Below, in pieces: positions 35,913 to 42,366 of a stretch of 42,366 bases of DNA (its first letter is position 1; each line of letters opens with the position of its first letter). The stretch comes from Planctomycetia bacterium (GTDB taxonomy: Bacteria > Planctomycetota > Planctomycetia > Gemmatales > Gemmataceae). A program made the position numbers and the translations under genes. The stretch is from the NCBI GenBank assembly GCA_005799265.1, contig SYHD01000217.1, positions 1 to 42,366 of the forward strand. Direction: 5' to 3'. The notes under the pieces are model-generated. The model saw only the letters and a list, made by a program, of their open reading frames with translations. It was not told where the DNA came from and did not search any database.

Positions 35913-36470
35913 ATGCGTTTCTCTCGCCTCTCGATCTTGTCGATGGTCTTTCTCCCCTTCTTCGTCACCGAGGCTTCAAGCGACACGCGCGAGCCGCGCA
36001 TCGCGTTCGCGGTCAAGGACGGGTTCGTCGAATTCGCGCTGCGTCAGAACGGCGAGCCGATTGCCGATGCGATCATCGAGATCACCGACGACAAGGGGCG
36101 AAAATTCAGCGGCGAATCGGGACCGGACGGCGAGGGAGCGTTTCCGTCGCAAAACAGCGCATCGTTCACGGTTGAGATCAAAACGGGCGCTCGCACCGCC
36201 GATCCGATTCGGCTGTATAAGACCGCGGACGGCATCGAACCCGCGCGTGTGCTTTTGAGCTATGGGCTGCGTCCCTGTTGTCGCGGGTTGGCGAAAGCGA
36301 AGCCGATCATCGTCGGGTCGCCGTTTGAACCGCAAACGCCGGCCGCGAGCGAGGAATCAGCGTCGTGGCTCTGGCTGTGTGCGTTCCCGATCGGACTGCT
36401 CATGACGGCGGCGCTGACGATCACGATTCGGCAAAATCAAACGGCGGCGTCGTTCGCGGAGAACCCATAG
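35913..36470 (+). CDS. Small exported membrane-anchored protein
   Basis: This is a 185-residue protein. A signal peptide (FSRLSILSMVFLPFFVTEAS) is followed by an Ig-like beta region (FALRQNGEPIADAIIEITDD), a Cys pair (LRPCCRGL) and a C-terminal membrane segment (WLWLCAFPIGLLMTAALTI) with a short cytoplasmic tail. It starts at 35913 after GGAG and ends 2 bp before the thioredoxin-fold gene, so they form an operon. The pair suggests a membrane-held redox or metal-handling unit, the small protein perhaps being a partner or substrate (inference). The family is not recognised. Confidence 0.65.
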   Translation: MRFSRLSILSMVFLPFFVTEASSDTREPRIAFAVKDGFVEFALRQNGEPIADAIIEITDDKGRKFSGESGPDGEGAFPSQNSASFTVEIKTGARTADPIRLYKTADGIEPARVLLSYGLRPCCRGLAKAKPIIVGSPFEPQTPAASEESASWLWLCAFPIGLLMTAALTITIRQNQTAASFAENP

Positions 36471-36472
36471 TC

Positions 36473-37180
36473 ATGGGCAACACGCTGCGCATCTTCGCGC
36501 CGATGCTCGTGATCGGAGTGCTCACGCTGGGTCCGCTGGCGTATTACGTCCATCGCCGGGCGAATCCGCCGGTCGCGCCGACCCCGACAAGCGATATTGC
36601 GCAGGAAGCGCGCGACGATCTGACGCAGCGCAACTTCACGCCGCTGTCCGCCTCGCTGGAATCGCTCTTGAACGATCCAGCGTATGAGCCGGTCCCCACA
36701 CAGGCGCACACGCTGCTGCTGCAATCGGCTCCGGCCTTCAAGTTGACCGACGTGGACGGCAAGGAATGGACGCTCGCGCAGCAGTTGAGGGACGGACCGG
36801 TCGTGCTCGTTTTCTATTACGGCTATCATTGCAATCACTGCGTCAGCCAGCTCTTCGCGCTCGACAAGGACATCGACAAGTTTCGCGAGCTGGGCGTCAC
36901 GGTCGTGTCCGTCAGCGCCGACGCGCCGGAGCTGACGCGCGAGCGTTTCAAGCAATACGGGGCGTTCAAGTTCCCGGTCCTATCCGATCCGAAGAACAAG
37001 ATCGCCCAGCAATATGAAGTGTACGTGCCGAACTCGAAGCCCGACCAGGAAGGGAGCCTGGTGCATGGCACCTTCGTCATCACCCGCCAGGGCAAGATCG
37101 CCTGGGCCCATTGCGGCGCCGAGCCCTTCACCGAGCATCGCACGCTGCTTCACGAGGTGGCCCGCGTCGAAGGGCGCTAG
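36473..37180 (+). CDS. Membrane-tethered AhpC/TSA (thioredoxin-fold) protein
   Basis: This is a 235-residue protein. One N-terminal membrane helix (IFAPMLVIGVLTLGPLAYYV) is followed by an AhpC/TSA-Redoxin domain from about residue 80: SAPAFKLTDVDGKEWTLA, the active-site motif C120-N-H-C123 (FYYGYHCNHCVSQ) and TVVSVSADAPE. The two active-site Cys sit as CxxC, more like a thiol-disulfide reductase or SCO-like protein than a classical peroxiredoxin. It probably faces the periplasm. It is translated 2 bp after the small membrane-anchored protein. Confidence 0.8.
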   Translation: MGNTLRIFAPMLVIGVLTLGPLAYYVHRRANPPVAPTPTSDIAQEARDDLTQRNFTPLSASLESLLNDPAYEPVPTQAHTLLLQSAPAFKLTDVDGKEWTLAQQLRDGPVVLVFYYGYHCNHCVSQLFALDKDIDKFRELGVTVVSVSADAPELTRERFKQYGAFKFPVLSDPKNKIAQQYEVYVPNSKPDQEGSLVHGTFVITRQGKIAWAHCGAEPFTEHRTLLHEVARVEGR

Positions 37181-37190
37181 CCACGGCGAT

Positions 37191-38432
37191 TCACTTCGGC
37201 GCGCCAAGGCAATACAGATGCGATTGTGAACGTGAAAAGATCTGGCCCTTCGAGGGCGTCAGCGACGCGCGGAAGATCTCGCCCGGACCCGCGCCGACAT
37301 TGCTCTCCGCGATTACCTTGAACGTCGGACCCGGCTCGATGACGCTCGTCTCACCCGCCTCGCTCTGATAATACACGAGCCCGTTGGCGGCGATCGGCGA
37401 CGACGTGAACTGTGTGCCGCGCAGACGTTCCTTCCACAGCACCTTCCCCGTCGTGGCGTTATAGCAGGTCGCGATGCCCGTCATGTCCGCGGTGATGAGG
37501 TAGTCGCCGACAAGGATCGGCGACGGCTGATCACGCCCTCCCTTGCGCGGCGTGTGCCAGGCCATGTGCGATTTCGTCACGTCGCCCGAGCCGCCGAGCT
37601 TGACGGCGTATATATCGCCCACCAGGCCATTGATGACATAGACCAGCCCTTTGCCTGGCGCCACGGTCGGCTCGCCGCGGCCGATGAAGCTCTTGCATCG
37701 CCACAGCTCCGTGCCTTTCGTTGGGTCATAGCCGATCACGAAGTCCTCGCCGTTGAGCACGATCTCTTTGCGTGTGCCCGCATCGACGGGCACGGGCGAG
37801 CTCCAGCCGCCGCGGAACGGCGTTGGGCGCGATGTCTTCCAAACATCTTTGCCGGTCCGTTTGTCGACGCCGATGATGAAGGGGTCCTTGATCGAATCAC
37901 AATTTTGGATGACGAGATCGCCGACGATGAGCGGACATGCACAAGTGCCCCACGGCCCCGGAAACTGGCCGAGATCACGCGACCACAGCTTCTTGCCGTC
38001 CATGGAAAAAGCGTGCAGCCCGCCTTTGCCGAAGAAGGCGATGACGCACTCGCCGTCGGTCGCACAGGTAGCGGACGCCCAGCCGTTCATGACATGGCTC
38101 GGTTCCGGTGCGCCCGCCCAGGCTTCCTGCTCCCATACGATCTTTCCCGTAGTTCGCTCGACACACAGGACGATCCGCTTCTTGCCTTTTTCAAGTGCCG
38201 CGGTCAGGAAAATGCGTTCGCCCCAGACGACAGGCGACGACTGCCCCTCGCCCGGCAGCTTCGTTTTCCAGACGACCGCCTTCGTGTCCCACTTCGTCGG
38301 CAAGCCGCTTTCGCTCGTGTGCCCGTTGTGCTGCGGTCCGCGCCAGCCCGGCCATTCGCCGTCCGCATGAACGAGCGCGGGCAGACAGCAGGCGAAGACG
38401 ACGAGCATCAAATAAGGAAGGGAACGCGTCAT
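37191..38432 (-). CDS. PQQ-like beta-propeller exported protein
   Basis: This is a 413-residue protein with a signal peptide (LMLVVFACCLPALVHA). The opening motif EWPGWRGPQHNGHTSESGLP is typical of planctomycete PQQ-like propellers, and blades such as TTGKIVWEQEAW, RTGKDVWKTSRPT and TTGKVLWKERLRG are PQQ-repeat type. No catalytic Asp or Glu set for alcohol dehydrogenase activity is evident, so it is probably a scaffold or binding protein. It converges on the thioredoxin-fold gene, with 10 bp between them. Confidence 0.88.
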   Translation of the reverse strand: MTRSLPYLMLVVFACCLPALVHADGEWPGWRGPQHNGHTSESGLPTKWDTKAVVWKTKLPGEGQSSPVVWGERIFLTAALEKGKKRIVLCVERTTGKIVWEQEAWAGAPEPSHVMNGWASATCATDGECVIAFFGKGGLHAFSMDGKKLWSRDLGQFPGPWGTCACPLIVGDLVIQNCDSIKDPFIIGVDKRTGKDVWKTSRPTPFRGGWSSPVPVDAGTRKEIVLNGEDFVIGYDPTKGTELWRCKSFIGRGEPTVAPGKGLVYVINGLVGDIYAVKLGGSGDVTKSHMAWHTPRKGGRDQPSPILVGDYLITADMTGIATCYNATTGKVLWKERLRGTQFTSSPIAANGLVYYQSEAGETSVIEPGPTFKVIAESNVGAGPGEIFRASLTPSKGQIFSRSQSHLYCLGAPK

Positions 38433-38583
38433 GATTGGACCTCAGGAATGCGTTGAAGGCGGGCGAGGAATCCACGGCATTGTATGAAGTTGCCAGCGGG
38501 CTGCGAAGGGGGCCGTGACTCGAGTCAAATGGGGAAGGCAGTACCGGTCGTTCACTCTGGATCCTGAACGGGTGAAACAAATT

Positions 38584-38644
38584 AGCCCCAGGTCAACGCT
38601 GGGGTTGCCTGGGGCTGAATTTATTCCAGCCTATCAGGCTGGAA
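38584..38644. repeat. Double-hairpin intergenic repeat
   Basis: AGCCCCAGG (38584-38592) pairs with CCTGGGGCT (38608-38616), and an inner CTGGGG (38599-38604) offers an alternative pairing. A second hairpin has TTCCAGCC (38624-38631) and GGCTGGAA (38637-38644) with a 5-base loop. It lies 20 bp past the stop of the DUF1501 gene at 38664, so it may also act as a transcription end signal. The composition resembles widely dispersed bacterial repeats; other copies are not seen here. Confidence 0.7.
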
Positions 38645-38663
38645 ATCAAGCCGAGGAAATCTA

Positions 38664-40034
38664 TTACAGCAACTCCTGAATCGCCGTCGGATCATCCAGC
38701 ACGTTGACCGGCCGACCGCTCGGGTCCAGAAGCTGCAAGTGCGGGTCGATGCCGAGCACGTTGTAGATGGTGGCGTGGATGTTGCACGGCGTGAGCGGGC
38801 GGGAGAGCGGGCGTTCGCCGAGGCGGTCCGTGGAGCCGACGATGGTGCCGCCGCGGACGCCGCCGCCGCCCATGAGGCAGAACATGCTGTTGCCCCAGTG
38901 GTCGCGGCCGGGGGTGCCCATCGAGCGCGGGGCGCCGCCGTTGCCGCCGTCGTTCATTCTCGGCGTGCGGCTGAATTCGCCGCACAGGACGACCAGCGTT
39001 TGGTCGAGCAGGCCGCGTTCTTGCAGGTCGGTGAACAGGCCGTAGACGAGGCTATCGACGATCGGCAGCAAGCGTTGGTAGCTGCCTTCGAGGTCCCAGT
39101 GGTGGTCCCAGCCGCCTAGGTGGACGGTGACGAATGTCGAGCCCGCTTCGACGAGACGACGCGCCAGCAGCGTGCTTTGGCCCCAGTTGTGTCGGCCATA
39201 GCGATCGCGCAGACGCGGGTCTTCGCGGTGGATGTTGAAGGCGTCGCGCGCTGCTGGCCCGGTGACGAACTCGAACGCTTCTTGCGAGTAACGGTCCATC
39301 GCCTGGGCGGTGCCGCGGTTGTCGAGATCGCGCAGCATGCGGTCGAAGTGATTGTTGAGCGTGCGGCGATCTTCGAGCCGATCGACCGAGAGGCCCGCGG
39401 CGAGATTGAGGTTCTGCACGTTGAAGGTTGGGCTGTTGGGATCGCCGCCGGTCGCGAACGGGTTGTGATGGGCGCCGATCATGTGCCCGCCGAAGTAGCC
39501 GGGGTTGAGGCCGATGCTCGCGGCGTAGGGGACGCCGACGTAGCCGGGCATGCCGCGGCGGCGCGGGCCGGCCTCGCGCGACACGATGGCGCCGATCGAC
39601 GGAAATCGCTGCATCTGATTGACGCCGCTGACGCCCATGTCCTTGGTCGTGAGCATGCGATGCCCGCCGGCGAAGTGATCGCCGGTGTCGTGGTGCAGCG
39701 AGCGGACCATCGAGAAGAGGTTCGTGATGCGAGCCTGCTTGGGGTAAAGCTCGGTGACGTCGAAGCCCGGCACGCGCGAACGAATCGGCCGCCAGATGCC
39801 GCGGAACAGCTCCGGGGCGTCGGGCTTCATGTCGTACATGTCCATGTGTCCGGGACCGCCGTCGAGCCAGATGAGGATGACGGAGGTGTTACGGGTATTT
39901 CCCGATTGCTCGCGCGCTTTGAGGATCTGCGGCAGACCGAGCGCGGCCATGCCCGAGACGCCCACTTTGAGGAAGCTGCGGCGGTTGATGCCATCGCAAT
40001 AACGTCCGGCGCGGCCAAGATCGAGATTGAACAT
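38664..40034 (-). CDS. DUF1501 protein without PSD1 partner
   Basis: This is a 456-residue exported DUF1501 protein with a twin-arginine leader (INRRSFLKVGVSGMAALG). The motifs WLDGGPGHMDMYDMKPDAP, HHDTGDHFAGGHRMLTTKDM and VVLCGEFSRTPRMND are present. It differs from the other two DUF1501 proteins here: the C-terminus reads YNVLGIDPHLQLLDPSGRPV instead of the LGLDHERLTYR type, so it belongs to another subgroup. No PSD1 gene lies next to it. GGGGG precedes the ATG. Confidence 0.9.
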   Translation of the reverse strand: MFNLDLGRAGRYCDGINRRSFLKVGVSGMAALGLPQILKAREQSGNTRNTSVILIWLDGGPGHMDMYDMKPDAPELFRGIWRPIRSRVPGFDVTELYPKQARITNLFSMVRSLHHDTGDHFAGGHRMLTTKDMGVSGVNQMQRFPSIGAIVSREAGPRRRGMPGYVGVPYAASIGLNPGYFGGHMIGAHHNPFATGGDPNSPTFNVQNLNLAAGLSVDRLEDRRTLNNHFDRMLRDLDNRGTAQAMDRYSQEAFEFVTGPAARDAFNIHREDPRLRDRYGRHNWGQSTLLARRLVEAGSTFVTVHLGGWDHHWDLEGSYQRLLPIVDSLVYGLFTDLQERGLLDQTLVVLCGEFSRTPRMNDGGNGGAPRSMGTPGRDHWGNSMFCLMGGGGVRGGTIVGSTDRLGERPLSRPLTPCNIHATIYNVLGIDPHLQLLDPSGRPVNVLDDPTAIQELL

Positions 40035-40177
40035 GATATCCCCCTTGAATAGACAGCGTTTCTTTTATCGGCAAGGTCGGATGGTGGGCTGCAGTCGGCA
40101 TGCAGGCTACAAACAGCTTATCATCTTGGCGCGAAAAGGGAAATGGAAAAAACGCGATCATTCCGGATCACCGGCCG

Positions 40178-40816
40178 TCAACCATCCGGCGTCTCCAGAA
40201 GCTCCTTCAATCGCTCCGCGAGTTGCGGCGGGAGCCTCGGCAGCCAGGACGCATCGACGAGTCCGACGCCGATAATATCCCGCAGGTGAGTACGGTCCTT
40301 GTCACGATTCGACATCAGCTTCATAGGCACGAGCGCCTCGAGAGTAATCACGCGGAAATTGGCCGGGTTGTCAACGGTCTGGATGTCCGGCGCCGGGAGC
40401 AAGTGATCGGGGCGCGTTTTCTCGCCAGCGAACAAAAGGTGGATGGCCTCGCTGGGCTTTCCCTCGGCGCCGTCGCGGAACATAATCACATCCAGCAACT
40501 CGCCGCCCACGAAGCCAGCCTGCTCCAGAGCAGCAGCGATTGCGGGCAGATCGCTGCGGCGCACCAGCAGATCGACGTCGCGCGTATTGCGGACGGCGCC
40601 TTCATCGACGGTGGCGACCCACGAAGCGACGGCATTCCCTCCCACCACGGCGTAGGGAATGCCGACCTCGTTCAACGCTGCCGTTGCGCGCAACAATCGC
40701 TCGCGGACCTTGGCCACGGCTCGCTCCATGCGATCCAGAATGTCCGTGCTCATGCTGACGGTCTGCGTCGTCCAGCGCGGCACGTTTTCCTGGGTTGAAA
40801 CAATTGGCGCGGTCAT
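40178..40816 (-). CDS. Nucleotidyltransferase-fold protein, orphan
   Basis: This is a 212-residue protein with a nucleotidyltransferase fold: VVGGNAVASW (Gly59-Gly60) and the metal motif RDVDLLV (Asp80, Asp82). A helical C-terminal part follows (VITLEALVPMKLMSNRDKDR, HLRDIIGVGLV). This resembles AbiEii/MNT-type toxins or antitoxins and other predicted nucleotidyltransferases. No HEPN or AbiEi partner is adjacent, so it may act alone. The start could also be at 40849, which would overlap the LamG gene by 14 bp; the chosen ATG at 40816 avoids that. Confidence 0.75.
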   Translation of the reverse strand: MTAPIVSTQENVPRWTTQTVSMSTDILDRMERAVAKVRERLLRATAALNEVGIPYAVVGGNAVASWVATVDEGAVRNTRDVDLLVRRSDLPAIAAALEQAGFVGGELLDVIMFRDGAEGKPSEAIHLLFAGEKTRPDHLLPAPDIQTVDNPANFRVITLEALVPMKLMSNRDKDRTHLRDIIGVGLVDASWLPRLPPQLAERLKELLETPDG

Positions 40817-40835
40817 GGTCTCTATCTTACCAGAA

Positions 40836-41693
40836 TCAACGCTTGCCAAGCAACCCCGGCGTCTTGTGCAGCGCCGTCACCTCGGCCACCGTCAACGCGC
40901 GATTGAAACACGCCATCTCGTCGAACAGGCCCGTGTAGCCGACGGCGGTGTAGATGCCGGCTTTCTCGATGTCCCAGTCCATGGCGATCGCGCGGTCCTT
41001 GACGTCGCCGATCTTCTTGCCGTCGATGTAGAGCGTGGCGCTGGCGTTCGGTTTGCCGGTGTCGAAGTTGTCCCACGACAGGACGATGTGATGCCACTCG
41101 CCCGCTTTGAACGCGACCTTGGGCACGCGCACCATCGGCGCGTCGGCGTCGCTCTCTTTGGCGCCGGTCTTGCCATCGGGCACCGCGGGGAAGACGCCCA
41201 TGCGAAGATCGCGCGGCTTGGCGTCGTTGAAGTCGAACCAGATGCCGCCGTTGTTGGCGCCTTTCTGCGTGATCTGCACCGGATCACAGAAAGTCAGCTT
41301 GAGGGCCGCGGGATTCATGTTGATCCACATCGAGCACGCGCCGCCCCAACCGCCCTTCTTGAACGCGAGGTTGCCTTTGACCGGATAGGAAAATCGGCCG
41401 CGGTTGGGCAGCACGTCGGTCGCGTCCAGACAGCCGCCGGCGATGCCCTTCTTGACGATCTTGTAAATGTCCTTGTTGTAGCCTGGCGCAAACGTGAATT
41501 TCTTCGGATCGGTCGGATCGCCCGAACGCGTCATAATCGGCCCGACGCCGATTTCCGGGGTCAAGCTTTCGTCGAACGAGGCGTAGAAGCTGACCGCTTT
41601 CTGGAGCGCGTCGTCGCCGGCGTCAACCGGAATCGCAGTGAGAATCAAGAGGCCGAGGATGATCGCCATTGTGAACAAGCCGCTGTTTGTCAT
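40836..41693 (-). CDS. Exported LamG/concanavalin-like protein
   Basis: This is a 285-residue protein with a signal peptide (LFTMAIILGLLILTAIPVDA) and a LamG/jelly-roll domain: FYASFDESLTPEIG, MWINMNPAALKLTFCDPV, AGEWHHIVLSWDNF, ATLYIDGKKIGDV and GYTGLFDEMACFNRAL at the end. This is a carbohydrate-binding-type fold common in planctomycete exported proteins; the ligand is unknown. AGGAG lies upstream of the ATG. The nucleotidyltransferase gene follows closely, probably by chance. Confidence 0.88.
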   Translation of the reverse strand: MTNSGLFTMAIILGLLILTAIPVDAGDDALQKAVSFYASFDESLTPEIGVGPIMTRSGDPTDPKKFTFAPGYNKDIYKIVKKGIAGGCLDATDVLPNRGRFSYPVKGNLAFKKGGWGGACSMWINMNPAALKLTFCDPVQITQKGANNGGIWFDFNDAKPRDLRMGVFPAVPDGKTGAKESDADAPMVRVPKVAFKAGEWHHIVLSWDNFDTGKPNASATLYIDGKKIGDVKDRAIAMDWDIEKAGIYTAVGYTGLFDEMACFNRALTVAEVTALHKTPGLLGKR

Positions 41694-41780
41694 GATTCGC
41701 TCCTGACTCGGTTTGCCATGGAAACAGTCGCAGCGTACCCCGGCGACACGCTGGATGCAAGTAGGTGTTGGCGTTCATCT

Positions 41781-41882
41781 TACTAACCCTGAGCGCAAGC
41801 GAGGGGATAGCATGGCCCCTGGCGGTGTCATCGGCCTTTCCGAGGCGTCCTGCTATCCCCTCGCTTGCGCTCAGGGTTAGTA
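41781..41882. repeat. Perfect 32-bp inverted repeat, MITE- or REP-like
   Basis: Bases 41781-41812 and 41851-41882 are perfect 32-bp inverted copies with a 38-bp spacer. The arms contain CCCTGAGCGCAAGCGAGGG, a dispersed type of sequence that I believe occurs in many planctomycete genomes. It lies 88 bp upstream of the LamG gene start and about 30 bp from the IS66 end. It may be a miniature element or a strong hairpin; no coding frame is present. Confidence 0.85.
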
Positions 41883-41914
41883 GAGTCGGCGGAGTTTTCG
41901 TACAATCAATGCAC

Positions 41915-42366
41915 GTAACCGTTCACCATCACGATAGCAAACACGGACAGGCCAGCCCGCGCCGATGATTATGGACAGCGTTGTGGAGATATTCAAGGGC
42001 GTTCTTGCCATGCAAGCGACACGTTTGCACGACGGTCAGAATCCGTTCGACGAACCGGCAGCCAGATTCGCTGTTGCAGCCGAAACTGCGCCGGCGCCAC
42101 AGTACGGCGCGACGCAAAAGACGTTCCATGTAGTTGTTGGTCGGTTCGACTCCCTCATGCGTCGCGAAGGTCCACAGGGCGGACTCCAACTCCAGCAAGT
42201 TCCCGCAGAACTTCGCCACGCGCGCATCATCGCCCAGTCCGCCTTCTACCAACGCCTTGCCCAACCGACGCTGGAGCGGTTCGATCAGCGTTCCCAATTT
42301 TCGCCGCGTGACTTTTCCTTTTTGAAACGCATGCCACGCGGCGAAGAGTTCTTTGACAATACGCAG
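41915..42366. mobile_element. IS66-type insertion sequence, one end, cut by the window edge
   Basis: GTAACCGTTCACC (41915-41927) directly after the transposase stop is a plausible IS66-family terminal repeat, which typically starts GTAA. The transposase reads from outside the window toward this end. Eight bases before the candidate end, CAATGCAC at 41907-41914, would be the target duplication, which the other end should repeat. The accessory genes of the IS and the other end lie beyond 42366. Confidence 0.55.
41929..42366 (-). CDS. IS66 family transposase, C-terminal part
   Basis: This is the 3' portion (about 145 codons) of an IS66 transposase; the frame remains open to the window edge, so it continues upstream. 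IS66 hallmarks of the C-terminal domain are PTNNYMERLLRRAVLWRRRS, FGCNSESGCRFVERILTVV and LHGKNALEYLHNAV. A TTG at 42297 could be mistaken for a start, but the open frame reaching the edge and the conserved sequence before it show a longer protein. No disabling change is seen in the visible part. Confidence 0.9.
   Translation of the reverse strand: MRIVKELFAAWHAFQKGKVTRRKLGTLIEPLQRRLGKALVEGGLGDDARVAKFCGNLLELESALWTFATHEGVEPTNNYMERLLRRAVLWRRRSFGCNSESGCRFVERILTVVQTCRLHGKNALEYLHNAVHNHRRGLACPCLLS

Overview
The window comes from a planctomycete, most likely of the Gemmataceae or a close relative. Three kinds of evidence point there. It carries three DUF1501 proteins and two PSCyt1/DUF1549/DUF1553 (PSD1) cytochrome-type proteins, families strongly expanded in Planctomycetes. 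It has a protein with the FACACCRR and DALEEAGC motifs that I know from paralogous families in Gemmata. Almost every other gene encodes an exported enzyme, propeller or lectin-like protein. The DNA is GC-rich, with GC-rich third codon positions, so many long antisense frames are only shadows of real genes. I see no rRNA, tRNA or CRISPR array.

Layout. (1) 1-4.8 kb, plus strand: a compact operon of an SMC/RecF-like coiled-coil ATPase, a soluble HEAT-repeat histidine kinase and a response regulator with two winged-helix-like regions. It has a good sigma70-type promoter, an 11-bp-spaced direct repeat just upstream of the -35 box, a tandem repeat/palindrome inside the regulator gene, and a strong terminator. 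This is the most likely undescribed system in the window. (2) 4.9-14.7 kb: a large secreted glycoside-hydrolase-like/FN3/malectin protein (minus), a CotH-kinase-like protein (plus), and a minus-strand run of an HzsA-related di-haem protein, a YncE-type propeller and a DUF1080 protein. (3) 14.7-18.7 kb: decayed coding remnants, an SGNH-like protein, a membrane protein and a Tat-exported propeller, all on plus. (4) 18.7-25.9 kb: a classical PSD1-DUF1501 pair (minus), then an S9 peptidase and an RluA-type pseudouridine synthase (plus). (5) 26.0-33.8 kb, minus: a second PSD1 and DUF1501 pair, separated by a PIN-type toxin-antitoxin pair and a trypsin-like protein that has lost its catalytic His and Ser. 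(6) 34.0-37.2 kb, plus: an exported protein, the FACACC protein, a small membrane-anchored protein and a membrane-tethered thioredoxin-fold protein. (7) 37.2-42.4 kb, minus: a PQQ-type propeller, a lone DUF1501 protein, a nucleotidyltransferase, a LamG-like protein and the 3' end of an IS66 transposase cut by the window edge. Hairpin repeats of three different types lie in intergenic gaps at about 16.5, 38.6 and 41.8 kb.

How it works together. Most of the window serves the periplasm or cell surface: haem-binding proteins paired with DUF1501 partners, beta-propellers, lectin-like domains and hydrolases. The first operon is different. It is entirely cytoplasmic, joins DNA-repair-like ATPase machinery to two-component signalling, and seems to carry its own regulatory DNA.
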